NCBI RefSeq assembly: GCF_029961185.1
Contig: NZ_JASBQQ010000002.1
Coordinates: forward strand, 434,001-498,000
DNA length: 64,000 nt
Source: Albidovulum aestuarii
GTDB lineage: Bacteria; Pseudomonadota; Alphaproteobacteria; Rhodobacterales; Rhodobacteraceae
Reading direction: 5' to 3'
Of this stretch, positions 34,384 through 43,396 are shown piece after piece. The position numbers and the translations under genes were made by a program. Under the pieces are notes generated by a model that ran no database searches, was not told the DNA's origin, and saw nothing but the letters and a program-made list of their open reading frames with translations. Numbering within the stretch: the stretch's first letter is position 1; every line of letters starts with the position of its first letter.

Positions 34384-36581
34384 CCGATTTCACCTATGCC
34401 GTGGACGCTGACGGCGTCGCAACCATCACATGGGACGTCCCGAACAAGTCGATGAACGTGCTGAACCTCGACAGCATGGTGACGCTGGAGGGCTTCGTCG
34501 ATCAGGCTCTGGCCGACGACAAGGTCAAGGGCGTGATCCTGGCCTCCGGCAAGAAGGATTTCGCCGGAGGCATGGACCTGAACGTCATCGCCAAGATGAA
34601 GGAAAGTGCCGGGGACTATCCGGCGCGGGGCCTTTTCGACGGGATCATGAAGTTCCACGGGCTGGAGCGGAAGATCGAGCTTGCGGGCATGGACTTCAAG
34701 ACCAAGAAGGGCGGCAAGCCCATCGTCGCGGCCCTGCCCGGCACGGCCCTCGGCATCGGGCTCGAAATCCCGCTCTCCTGCCACCGCATCATCGCCGCCG
34801 ACAACCCGAAGGCCAAGATCGGCCTGCCGGAAATCATGGTCGGCATCTTCCCCGGCGCGGGCGGCACGATGCGGCTGACGCGCAAGCTGGGCGCGATGGC
34901 GGCGGCGCCCTTCCTGCTGGAAGGCAAGCTTTCGGACCCCAAAAAAGCCAAGGCAGCGGGCATCATTGATGAGGTCGTAGCCCCGGAAGAGCTGATGAGC
35001 CGCGCCAAGGAATGGGTGCTGTCGGCAACGGATGCCGATATCGTCAAGCCGTGGGATGCCAAGGGCTACAAGATGCCGGGCGGCGCACCCTATCATCCGG
35101 CGGGCTTCATGACCTTTGTCGGCGCCTCGGCCATGGTCCATGGCAAGACGCAAGGCGTCTACCCGGCGGCAAAGGCTCTGCTGGCGGCGGTGTATGAGGG
35201 CGCTTTGGTGCCCTTCGATACCGCGCTGAAGATCGAGGCGCGCTGGTTCACCAATGTGTTGATGAACCCCTCGTCGGCGGCGATGATCCGCAGCCTCTTC
35301 ATCAACAAGGAGGCGCTGGAAAAAGGTGCGAACCGGCCCAAGGTCGAGGATCAGACGGTGAAGAAAGTCGGCGTGCTCGGTGCGGGCATGATGGGCGCGG
35401 GCATCGCCTATGTCTCGGCCAACGCGGGCATCGAGGTTGTGCTGATCGACGCGGCTCAAGATGCGGCCGACCGGGGCAAGGCCCATGCCGAGGGTATTCT
35501 CGACAAGGGCATGAAGCGCGGCAAGGTCACGGCCGAGAAGAAGGTCGAAGTGCTGGCCCGGATCAACGCCACGACCGACTATGCAGCCCTTGAGAGCTGC
35601 GACCTGATCGTCGAGGCGGTGTTCGAGGATATGGGCGTCAAGGCCGACGTGACAGCGAAGGCCGAAGCCGTCATCCCGGCGGGCGCGATCTTTGCCACCA
35701 ACACTTCGACCCTGCCGATCTCGGACCTCGCCAAGGCATCGAAGCGGCCCGAGCAGTTCATCGGCATCCACTTCTTCTCGCCTGTCGACAAGATGATGCT
35801 GGTGGAGATCATTAAGGGCAAAGAGACCGGCGACGTTGCCGTGGCCAAGGCGCTCGACTTCGTACGTCAGATCCGCAAGACCCCGATCGTCGTCAACGAC
35901 GCGCGGTTCTTCTACGCCAACCGCTGCATCATTCCCTACATCAACGAGGGCATCCGCATGGTGGCCGAGGGCGTCGAACCGGCGCTTATCGAGAATTCCG
36001 CGAAACTCCTCGGCTTCCCGCTCGGGCCGCTGCAACTGGTTGACGAAACCTCCATCGACCTTGGCGTGAAGATCGCCAAGGCGACGAAGGCCGCGATGGG
36101 TGACGCGTACCCTGACAGCGCCGTGGATGAGGTGCTGTTCGCCATGGCCGACAAGGGCCGCCTGGGGCGCAAATCCAGTTCGGGTTTCTACGCCTATGAC
36201 GAAAAGGGCAGCCGTCAGGGGCTGTGGCAAGAGCTGGGCGCGGTCTGGCCGGTGGCCGACACGCAGCCCGATCTGCACGAGGTCCAACACCGGCTGATGA
36301 TGGCGCAGGTGCTGGAAGCGGTCAGGGCGCTGGAAGAGGGGGTTCTCGAAGACATCCGCGAAGGCGATGTCGGCGCGATCCTCGGCTGGGGCTTCGCGCC
36401 ATGGTCGGGTGGGCCGTTTGCCTGGCTCGACATTATCGGGGCCGAACAGGCTGTAGCGATCTGCGGCGGGCTGGAGAACCGTTACGGCGCACGCTTTGCG
36501 GCACCGAAGCTCCTCCGCGACCTCGCCGCGAAAGGCGAGACTTTCTACGGTCGCTTCACGCACACCGCCAAGGCGGCCTGA
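34380..36581 (+). CDS. fadB: fatty-acid oxidation multifunctional protein (enoyl-CoA hydratase / 3-hydroxyacyl-CoA dehydrogenase)
   Basis: 733 residues. N-terminal crotonase domain (residues about 1-200, with GALPGTALGIGLEIPLSCHR in two pieces and an oxyanion-hole FAGGMDLN). Then an NAD-binding Rossmann motif KVGVLGAGMMGAGIAY near residue 325 and the dehydrogenase C-terminal domains (FVRQIRKTPIVVNDARFF, then LGFPLGPLQLVDETSIDLG). Catalyses hydration and NAD+ oxidation in beta-oxidation together with the thiolase. The symbol fadJ is equally usable. ATGA overlap with the cupin gene; strong hairpin after the stop. Confidence 0.95.
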   Translation: MTDFTYAVDADGVATITWDVPNKSMNVLNLDSMVTLEGFVDQALADDKVKGVILASGKKDFAGGMDLNVIAKMKESAGDYPARGLFDGIMKFHGLERKIELAGMDFKTKKGGKPIVAALPGTALGIGLEIPLSCHRIIAADNPKAKIGLPEIMVGIFPGAGGTMRLTRKLGAMAAAPFLLEGKLSDPKKAKAAGIIDEVVAPEELMSRAKEWVLSATDADIVKPWDAKGYKMPGGAPYHPAGFMTFVGASAMVHGKTQGVYPAAKALLAAVYEGALVPFDTALKIEARWFTNVLMNPSSAAMIRSLFINKEALEKGANRPKVEDQTVKKVGVLGAGMMGAGIAYVSANAGIEVVLIDAAQDAADRGKAHAEGILDKGMKRGKVTAEKKVEVLARINATTDYAALESCDLIVEAVFEDMGVKADVTAKAEAVIPAGAIFATNTSTLPISDLAKASKRPEQFIGIHFFSPVDKMMLVEIIKGKETGDVAVAKALDFVRQIRKTPIVVNDARFFYANRCIIPYINEGIRMVAEGVEPALIENSAKLLGFPLGPLQLVDETSIDLGVKIAKATKAAMGDAYPDSAVDEVLFAMADKGRLGRKSSSGFYAYDEKGSRQGLWQELGAVWPVADTQPDLHEVQHRLMMAQVLEAVRALEEGVLEDIREGDVGAILGWGFAPWSGGPFAWLDIIGAEQAVAICGGLENRYGARFAAPKLLRDLAAKGETFYGRFTHTAKAA

Positions 36582-36587
36582 CCCTCG

Positions 36588-36611
36588 GGCGGGGGGGCCG
36601 GTCCCCCCGCC
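36588..36611 (+). terminator. terminator hairpin of the beta-oxidation operon
   Basis: Perfect 9-bp G/C stem (36588-36596 with 36603-36611, loop GCCGGT), 7 nt after the fadB stop. No T-tract, but very stable. Confidence 0.65.
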
Positions 36612-36745
36612 TGCCCAACCGGCGGCGGCGAGCGCGCGCCAATCGCGCACAGTTCGACCGCCGCCGAAGCATCCCCCGATAATAACGAAGTACGAAGGGC
36701 TTGCGGCCCCACGGGCGGCATGCAAGCTGCGACGCAGGGGGTGCC

Positions 36746-37639
36746 ATGGCTTTTCCGATTCACGAACTGGCGGCGCTTGGCACCGCGACCTGCTGGGCGA
36801 CAACCGGCATTCTTGCCTCGGATGCCGTCCGGGCGCTCGGCCCGTTTTACTTCAATCTGATCCGTCAGGGTCTGGTGGCTCTGCTTCTGGCGATAATCGT
36901 CCTGGCCTCAGGCGCGATGACACTGCCCGACTGGCACGGGATCGCGGTGCTGGCGCTGTCGGGCGCTGTCGGCATTCTGCTCGGTGATACATTCAACTTC
37001 GCTGCGGTCGGCCGGCTCGGACCACGACGCGCGGGCGCGATCTATGCGCTGAACGCCCCGATGGCCGCCGTGCTCGCATGGCTGGTCCTTGGCGAACGGC
37101 TTGGCTGGCAGGCGGCGCTTGGCATCGGCATCACTGTGGCGGGTGTCGCGCTGGCGATCATGGGGCGTCCACCCCAGACCGCGCACCGGTTCGAGCAGAT
37201 GAGCGGCCGGCTGCGAGCGGGTCTGCTCTTCGGCCTTCTGGCGGCACTCGGGCAAGCGATCGGGGCGCTGATCGCCCGGCCCTACATGCAGGGCGGGCTT
37301 GACCCCTATGTGGGTTCGCTGATCCGGGTCGGCGCCTCGGGTCTCGCCATGGGGATCGTTGCCACCCTGCCCCTTGCGCCTCCTCGCCCAAGGTCGATCA
37401 GCCGGTCAACGCTCGTGCTGACAGCGCTGACGGCGGTGATCGGGCTTCTTCTGGGCATGACCTTGTTCCTTTACGCCTTGCAAGGCGCGCAGACCGGTAT
37501 CATCGCAACACTTTCAGCAACGTCACCGGTGATCATCCTGCCGCTTCTCTGGCTCAGGACCGGACAGCGGCCAAGCGCCAAAAGCTGGGCAGGCGCAGCC
37601 CTGGCGGTGGCAGGGCTGGCGCTGATCTTCACGAGATAG
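36746..37639 (+). CDS. EamA/DMT-family membrane transporter
   Basis: 297 residues, about ten membrane helices in two EamA repeats (LAALGTATCWATTGILASDA at the start; the second repeat begins near GLLFGLLAALGQAIGALIARP). Drug/metabolite transporters export amino acids, sugars or other metabolites. The ATG at 36746 is preceded by GCAGGGGGT. Convergent with the sulfotransferase gene. Confidence 0.9.
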   Translation: MAFPIHELAALGTATCWATTGILASDAVRALGPFYFNLIRQGLVALLLAIIVLASGAMTLPDWHGIAVLALSGAVGILLGDTFNFAAVGRLGPRRAGAIYALNAPMAAVLAWLVLGERLGWQAALGIGITVAGVALAIMGRPPQTAHRFEQMSGRLRAGLLFGLLAALGQAIGALIARPYMQGGLDPYVGSLIRVGASGLAMGIVATLPLAPPRPRSISRSTLVLTALTAVIGLLLGMTLFLYALQGAQTGIIATLSATSPVIILPLLWLRTGQRPSAKSWAGAALAVAGLALIFTR

Positions 37640-37645
37640 GCGCAC

Positions 37646-38302
37646 CTAGCCGGGGTCGAAGCGATAGCCAAACCGCTCAATGTCAGCGGCGCAAACTTGC
37701 GCGACCGTTTCGGCATCGTCAGCCGAATAAAGCGGCCGCCAGTCGCGCGGTCGATCCGATGCATTCTCGACGGCGAGCGGTGCGAGCCGGAAGCCGAGAT
37801 GGGCCTCGAACGGTATCACGTCTTCGTCGAAATGCTCCAGCCGGATAAAGAGGTCACAACGCTCGTCCCCTCCGGAGGTTTTCACATAACTTCCATAGGG
37901 ATGTAAGGCAAAGCTCGTGCAGGTTACGGGCGCGTTCAGGAAGTCACTGAACTCCGTTTCCTTCGCCAGCGTCACGGCGGGATGGGCGAAGCTCTGGGCG
38001 CGCAGCCAGTGGTAATAACTGACCATCCGGTTCCAGGGATTGCGCACCATGGTCACGGTGAAAAACGAACCAATTTCTTCGTCCGTGGCAAGGCCGCGAA
38101 TATCGGCAAGCGTCGAATGCTTCCAGAGCCGCCCGGTGGTCTCAACCCCGTTCAGCCGCCCTTTCCGCGCCTTCGCCTTGGGCGTGTCGCCGACGAAGAT
38201 ATCGTCGCGTTTCGCCCGCGCCTCCAACGCCAGCGTCAGCGCCGTTCCCCCGGTCTTGGGGATATGGATGAAGATATAGCGGCGCCCGCGCGACAGGATC
38301 AT
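37646..38302 (-). CDS. sulfotransferase-family protein
   Basis: 218 residues. The N-terminal YIFIHIPKTGGTALTLAL carries the 5'-phosphosulfate (PAPS) binding P-loop-like motif. The 3'-phosphate-binding region is TVTMVRNPWNRMVSYYHW (Arg plus downstream Ser). Transfers sulfate from PAPS to an unknown acceptor such as a polysaccharide, lipid or protein. Positioned between two DMT permeases, one co-directional 10 nt away. Confidence 0.88.
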   Translation of the reverse strand: MILSRGRRYIFIHIPKTGGTALTLALEARAKRDDIFVGDTPKAKARKGRLNGVETTGRLWKHSTLADIRGLATDEEIGSFFTVTMVRNPWNRMVSYYHWLRAQSFAHPAVTLAKETEFSDFLNAPVTCTSFALHPYGSYVKTSGGDERCDLFIRLEHFDEDVIPFEAHLGFRLAPLAVENASDRPRDWRPLYSADDAETVAQVCAADIERFGYRFDPG

Positions 38303-38312
38303 TCAGGCGAAT

Positions 38313-39236
38313 TTATCTCCCGCGAAGCGCGATGATAAGCCCTGCCGCAAAGATCATGACGATCCCCCAGACCGCCGTCGGGGCCAGTACATCGCCCCAG
38401 ATCACATAGGCCCAAAAGGCCGAGGCGGGCAGGATCACGTATTCGAAGATCGCAACCCGGCTGGCCTCGGCAACCTGATAGGCCTTGATCATCATGCCCA
38501 CCCCAAGAAGCGAGCCCGCCGCCTGCACGAAGGTCCAGAAAAGGAAGGTCGATGTGGGCCAAACCGCGCCGCGCAGGATGAACCCGTCGGCCCCCGCAGG
38601 CACGTCCTGCGGCCAGAGGGCGAAGACGCCCATGCCAATCAGGCCGAAAATGCCCAGCATCGCGAAGAACCCCATCAGCAGCGTTTCCGCCGTCTCGCCC
38701 GCGCACCATTGCCGCGTTGCGATATTGCCAAGCGCATAGAGCGCGCCTGCGCCGATGGGCAGGATCGTGAGCGGGCTCAGGATCGTCCCCTGCCCCGGTC
38801 CCAGAACAAGGATCGCGCCGCAAAAGCCCAAGACTACACCGAAAATCCGGAACGGGCCGAGTGACTGACCGAAGGCAAAGCGGGAAATCAGCAGGGTGAA
38901 GATGGGTGCCGTGAAAAGCCCGGCCGCGACGGTCGCCACTGGCAGGAATGCCAAACATCCGAAATAGACGATCATCGCCGTACCATGCAGCGCGCTCCGG
39001 CCCGCCACGGCCGCCCAGTTGCGCGGGCGAAGCCGCCAGCCCATGACCGCCGCGACCGCACCGAGGATAACGAAACCGAAAGCCGTCCGCGTCGCGAAGA
39101 ACTGCCAGAGCCCGGCATCGCGCGCGATAAGCTGCACGTAATTGTCGGTAAATCCGATCGCCATGGCGTAACCAAGGATCAGAAAGGCCGCCAGGATCGT
39201 CGCATTCACCGCTCTCGGCTCAGCTTCTGTCGTCAT
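38313..39236 (-). CDS. EamA/DMT-family membrane transporter
   Basis: 307 residues from ATG 39236, about ten membrane helices. EamA repeat 1 runs from ATILAAFLILGYAMAIGFTD, and repeat 2 from LGNIATRQWCAGETAETLLM. It resembles the RhaT/S-adenosylmethionine-uptake (SAM) subgroup of DMT proteins. It ends 10 nt before the sulfotransferase start and may be co-transcribed with it. Divergent from the acyl-CoA ligase across 95 nt. Confidence 0.89.
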   Translation of the reverse strand: MTTEAEPRAVNATILAAFLILGYAMAIGFTDNYVQLIARDAGLWQFFATRTAFGFVILGAVAAVMGWRLRPRNWAAVAGRSALHGTAMIVYFGCLAFLPVATVAAGLFTAPIFTLLISRFAFGQSLGPFRIFGVVLGFCGAILVLGPGQGTILSPLTILPIGAGALYALGNIATRQWCAGETAETLLMGFFAMLGIFGLIGMGVFALWPQDVPAGADGFILRGAVWPTSTFLFWTFVQAAGSLLGVGMMIKAYQVAEASRVAIFEYVILPASAFWAYVIWGDVLAPTAVWGIVMIFAAGLIIALRGR

Positions 39237-39330
39237 ATCGCCACCAAATGTCGAATCCCGGTATCCTTGAAGCCGTTGCAATGGCAATAATCGCGCCGGT
39301 TAGCGACATCTTCGGTCGGGGAGGACTGGT

Positions 39331-40956
39331 ATGGGTTGGATGGCGGATGAAACCGGACTGGGTCGGAATGCGGCGAATTTCGTGCCTCTGACGCCCCTCT
39401 CGTTTCTGGCGCGCGCAGGCGATGTCTTTGCCGATCACACCGCCGTGGTCTATCGCGGCACGCGCCGCAGCTATAGCGAATACCGCGCCCGGGTCAGCCG
39501 CCTTGCCTCTGCCCTCATGGCGCGCGGCGTGCAGCCGGGCGATGTTGTGGCGACGCTCCTTCCGAATATCCCGGCGCAGGCCGAGGCTGCCTTCGGAATT
39601 CCTGCCGCAGGCGCCGTACTGAACACGATCAACACAAGGCTCGATACCGATACGGTCGCCTATATCTTCGGCCATGGTCAGGCGAAAATCGCGCTGGTGG
39701 ATACCGCGCTTCTGCCGCTGGCCGAGGCAGCAATTGCCGAAATGGGCGGGCGAGGGCCCGAGATCATCGAGGTCGCCGACCGCGAGGCGGGCTTTGCCCC
39801 GTCCGGCCGCTACACCGAATACGAGGCGCTGTTGAAACAGGGCGACCCCGACGCAGAATGGATCATGCCGCAGGACGAATGGGAAAGCCTGTCGCTCAAC
39901 TACACTTCCGGCACCACGGGCCGTCCGAAGGGTGTCGTCTATCACCATCGCGGCGCCTATCTGCTCGCGATGGGGACTGCCGTGACATGGGCCGTTGGCA
40001 TAAGGCCGGTCTACCTGACCATCGTGCCCCTGTTCCACTGCAATGGCTGGTGCCACACTTGGATGATGCCCGCCGTCGGCGGCACGCTCGTCTGCTGCCG
40101 CGACGTGACCGCAAAGAACATCTACGACGCCATCGCCGATGAGGGCGTGACCCATATGGGCGGCGCGCCGATCGTGCTGAACTCGATCATCAATGCCAAG
40201 GACGCCGACCGCCGACCCTTCGACCACGTTGTCGAGGTCTATACCGCCGGCGCCCCGCCCCCCGCCGCGACCTTGGCCGCCATCGAGCCCCTCGGCTTCC
40301 GCGTCACGCAGGTCTACGGGCTGACCGAAACCTACGGCCATGTCACCGAATGCCTATGGCACGACCGCTGGGACGGGCTGGCGCAGGGCGAACGCGCGTC
40401 GATCAAGGCCCGCACCGGGGTCTTGATGCCCTTCATGGAGGACATCACGGTCCACGACGAAACCGGCAATCCGGTGCCCCGCGACGGCAAGACCGTGGGC
40501 GAGATTGCCATTCGCGGCAATTCGGTCATGAAAGGCTATTACAAGAACCCCGAGGCCACGGCCGAGGCATTCAAGGGCGGGTTCTTCCGATCCGGCGACA
40601 TCGCCTTCCAGCACGAGGACGGCTATATCAAGATCACCGACCGCGCCAAGGACATCATCATCTCGGGCGGCGAGAACGTATCCTCGGTCGAGGTCGAGGG
40701 CGCGCTGATGCACCATCCGGCAGTCTCGCTTTGCTCTGTCGTGGCCAAGCCGGATGACAAATGGGGCGAGGTGCCCTGCGCCTTTGTCGAGCTGAAAGAG
40801 GGCCGGACGGCGGATGAGGCGGAGCTTATCGCCTTTGCCCGCGAGCGGCTGGCAGGGTTCAAGACGCCCAAGCGGGTGGTCTTCTGTGAACTCCCGAAGA
40901 CCTCGACCGGCAAGGTGCAGAAATTCGAACTGAGAGCGCGGGCCAAGGAGCTTTGA
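39331..40956 (+). CDS. acyl-CoA synthetase (AMP-forming; DmdB/medium-chain type)
   Basis: 541 residues. Activates a carboxylic acid to acyl-CoA via acyl-AMP. Adenylation motifs A3 LNYTSGTTGRPKGVVYHH, A5 VYGLTETYGH, A7 FRSGDIAF, A8 DRAKDIIISGGENVSSVEVE and A10 TSTGKVQKF (catalytic Lys) are all intact. Length and sequence style fit the DmdB-like group that handles methylmercaptopropionate and short/medium-chain acids. Could feed the beta-oxidation enzymes encoded 3 kb upstream. Confidence 0.92.
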   Translation: MGWMADETGLGRNAANFVPLTPLSFLARAGDVFADHTAVVYRGTRRSYSEYRARVSRLASALMARGVQPGDVVATLLPNIPAQAEAAFGIPAAGAVLNTINTRLDTDTVAYIFGHGQAKIALVDTALLPLAEAAIAEMGGRGPEIIEVADREAGFAPSGRYTEYEALLKQGDPDAEWIMPQDEWESLSLNYTSGTTGRPKGVVYHHRGAYLLAMGTAVTWAVGIRPVYLTIVPLFHCNGWCHTWMMPAVGGTLVCCRDVTAKNIYDAIADEGVTHMGGAPIVLNSIINAKDADRRPFDHVVEVYTAGAPPPAATLAAIEPLGFRVTQVYGLTETYGHVTECLWHDRWDGLAQGERASIKARTGVLMPFMEDITVHDETGNPVPRDGKTVGEIAIRGNSVMKGYYKNPEATAEAFKGGFFRSGDIAFQHEDGYIKITDRAKDIIISGGENVSSVEVEGALMHHPAVSLCSVVAKPDDKWGEVPCAFVELKEGRTADEAELIAFARERLAGFKTPKRVVFCELPKTSTGKVQKFELRARAKEL

Positions 40957-41194
40957 TCTGTCCGTCCGCGCGACCGGGCAATTGGTTCAAAGGAACGGCC
41001 TGTCCGCCAATCGTCCAGGTCCGCTTTTCGGAACGGAGCGGGCTACTGCTGCGACTTCACAAATGTCGGCTTAGCGCATCAAACCATTCTGCTGAATTGC
41101 GCTGCCAGAATGCCAGACGTCAGCACCCTCTGGACGGATTTAGGGGGGTGAGCAACGAAGGGCTTCTGGTTCATCGAAGCCAGCATGGGCGATG

Positions 41195-41400
41195 ATGAAC
41201 AAGACATCCGGAACATCGGAGAACGCCGCGGACAAGCTGGCAAGGGGCATCAAGCGGAAGGCATGACAGTACTACTCGACCGACGAGAAGATCGGAATCG
41301 TTCTGGCAAGCCTTCGGCACGAGGAGACTATTTCAGTACTGTGCTGGGGCGACGGCTTTGCCGGGAGCCGGTACTATTCCTGATCGAAGAAGCTACGATT
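41195..41400 (+). pseudogene. remnant of IS3-type transposase orfA
   Basis: From ATG 41195 the frame reads MNKTSGTSENAADKLARGIK, then hits TGA at 41264, and continues in the same frame as QYYSTDEKIGIVLASLRHEE and GFAGSRYYS before a second TGA where this family has Trp (YYTWSKE). That is the N-terminal helix-turn-helix protein OrfA of IS3-group elements, inactivated by two in-frame nonsense codons and truncated after about 66 codons. It marks the left boundary of an accessory island. Confidence 0.78.
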
Positions 41401-41467
41401 TGTCGGCCATGAACCCGGCATAACTCGGGTCAATACGACGCTTGGGGTGCTCGGTTTAGCGATCAGT

Positions 41468-42376
41468 TTATTGTTTTCCTGCGAATACCGGGGGCAATTC
41501 TCGTTTCAGGCAATCAATGAAAGCTTCAAACGCGGGTAGAAGGCCCTGTCGGGATGGCATCAGCAGGCTGATTTGCGGACAACCCGCTGTCCAGCTTGGC
41601 AACACCCGGACGAGAGTTCCAGCATCGACCTCTGGCAGGCAGACATAAGACGGCAAGGCAGCAATTCCCAAGGAAGATATCGCAGCGCGCTTGAGCGTGG
41701 TCATGTCGTCGCTGGCCAATCGAACGTGACAGGGCACCGAAGCGCTTTGCCCGTTCACATCGGCAAGCAGCCACTGATGCGCCTCCGCCGGGCGCCCGAG
41801 GACAAGGGCCGGATGATTGGTCAGGCAGGAAGGCTCATCAGACGATGGCAGGTTTTCGAGATACCTGGGTGAACAGAACAGGTGCCATTCCAGCTTCGCA
41901 AGCTTCACCTGGATGAGACTTGAATCGGGCAGCGTGTCCATATGCCCACGGATCGCCACGTCGATCCCGTCCTTCACCAAATCCTCCATCCGGTTCGATG
42001 CCCGCTGCACAACGTCCACCTTTGGATTGTCCTGCAGAAATCGCGGTATGATCCGGTCGAGGGCAAACTGTGCCATGCCGACGGAACAGGATACTGTAAC
42101 GACACCTTCGATCCTGTTGGTCTTGCGGCGAACAGCTGTTTCGGCGGCTTCGAACCCGGTTATTGCGGTCTGCGTCTGGCGATAGAACTCCTCACCGATA
42201 TCCGTGGTGGTCACGACGCGCGAGGTTCGCTGCAGAAGGCGGACCCCCAGATGTTCTTCGAGTTGCCGGACCCGTCGGCTCAACCGCGACTTCGGGATCT
42301 GCAATGCTCGGGAGGCGGCTGAGAAGCCACCCTTCTCGACGACCTGAACAAAATAGAAAGCGTCGTTCAGATCCAT
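41468..42376 (-). CDS. LysR-family transcriptional regulator
   Basis: 302 residues from ATG 42376. N-terminal winged HTH (FYFVQVVEKGGFSAASRALQ, then IPKSRLSRRVRQLEEHLGV), then a substrate-binding domain starting near RIEGVVTVSCSVGMAQFALD. Divergent from the pirin gene, with an inverted repeat GTTCTAA/TTAGAAC in between, so it is likely the regulator of the pirin-MBL-DUF1772 genes. Similar LysR-pirin pairs occur in other proteobacteria. Base composition looks lower in GC than the surroundings. Confidence 0.9.
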   Translation of the reverse strand: MDLNDAFYFVQVVEKGGFSAASRALQIPKSRLSRRVRQLEEHLGVRLLQRTSRVVTTTDIGEEFYRQTQTAITGFEAAETAVRRKTNRIEGVVTVSCSVGMAQFALDRIIPRFLQDNPKVDVVQRASNRMEDLVKDGIDVAIRGHMDTLPDSSLIQVKLAKLEWHLFCSPRYLENLPSSDEPSCLTNHPALVLGRPAEAHQWLLADVNGQSASVPCHVRLASDDMTTLKRAAISSLGIAALPSYVCLPEVDAGTLVRVLPSWTAGCPQISLLMPSRQGLLPAFEAFIDCLKRELPPVFAGKQ

Positions 42377-42392
42377 GCGCGCCTCTCTTATT

Positions 42393-42408
42393 GTTCTAAA
42401 ATTAGAAC
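42393..42408. promoter_or_regulatory. LysR-type operator candidate
   Basis: GTTCTAA-AA-TTAGAAC, perfect 7-bp dyad, 17 nt upstream of the LysR start and 70 nt upstream of the pirin start. A typical position for an autoregulated divergent LysR promoter. Confidence 0.6.
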
Positions 42409-42478
42409 GGTTGGTTCCGATATTGACCGATTTTCGTTCAATTGTCTCGCTCGTATCGTCAATGGGACTGAAGCGAGA

Positions 42479-43351
42479 ATGAAGATGAACACCAAACGCA
42501 TCGATACAATTGCCGGAGTGCCGTGTGAGACCTATGCCGCAAGCGGCGGCAGGGCAGTCATGAAGGGCGAAGGTTTTTCGGCCAAAAGCTACCGGCACTC
42601 CGATTTCGGGGGGCTGATGGACCCGCTGATCATGGTGGATCATTTCATCATGACTGAACCCACGTTCGGGACGCATCCCCATGCCGGGCTTTCGGCGGTC
42701 ACGGTCATGTTCCAGGACAGCGAAGGTGCTTTCCGCAATCGCGACTCTTTGGGCAACGATGTCGATCTGGCGCCCGGCGATCTCTACTGTTTCAAGGCCG
42801 CGCGCGGCGCGGTTCACAACGAAGAGCCACGCCCCGGGGCCAGGACGCATGCGCTGCAGGTTTTCGTGGGATTGCCCGCCGAGAAGAGGTACGACGCGCC
42901 TGCGGCATTCCACATCCGTGCAGAGGATATTCCTCTTCTACCGGGCGAACGGTCCACGGCTCGACTGGTTTTGGGCGACAGCAACGGCGTTAGAGGCCCA
43001 GCTGTGCCCGACGTCCTGCTGACGCTCTTGGACATCGACATTCAGGCCGGGGGCCGGTTTCTGCACCAAGGCGCCGGCGACCAACACGCCTGGATTCTCT
43101 CTATCACAGGGGCGCCGACCGTCACATGGAACCGGTCTTCAACCGTTCTGCCGAGCGGCTCGGCCATCGCCTTTGGAGGCGCGGCGGACATCACAATGTC
43201 GGCGGACCACGCGGCGCATGTCGTTCTTTTCCGGGGAAAGCCGCTGCGTGACGCATTCATCCAGAGAGGCCCCTTCGCGATGGGCAGCGAGGCCGAGATC
43301 GACGCGGTCGAGGCCGCCTATCGCGCCGGTCGGCTTGGATCAATCGACTGA
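42479..43351 (+). CDS. pirin-family protein
   Basis: 290 residues. Bicupin with the pirin N-terminal signature DPLIMVDHFIM followed by FGTHPHAGLSAVTVMFQ (metal-site His pair), then AARGAVHNEEP with further His/Glu ligands. Pirins act as quercetinase-like dioxygenases or redox-sensing cofactors. It begins the plus-strand cassette controlled by the divergent LysR regulator; the next gene is 45 nt downstream. Substrate unknown. Confidence 0.9.
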   Translation: MKMNTKRIDTIAGVPCETYAASGGRAVMKGEGFSAKSYRHSDFGGLMDPLIMVDHFIMTEPTFGTHPHAGLSAVTVMFQDSEGAFRNRDSLGNDVDLAPGDLYCFKAARGAVHNEEPRPGARTHALQVFVGLPAEKRYDAPAAFHIRAEDIPLLPGERSTARLVLGDSNGVRGPAVPDVLLTLLDIDIQAGGRFLHQGAGDQHAWILSITGAPTVTWNRSSTVLPSGSAIAFGGAADITMSADHAAHVVLFRGKPLRDAFIQRGPFAMGSEAEIDAVEAAYRAGRLGSID

Positions 43352-43396
43352 AAACCATCCACCACAACCGACCACCGACCCTGAAAGGAGACGACC

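Noticed and set aside
34365-36803. Very long open frame antisense to fadB
   Set aside because: High-GC third-position bias keeps the opposite frame open. The plus-strand FadB has intact domains and motifs, while the antisense translation has none.
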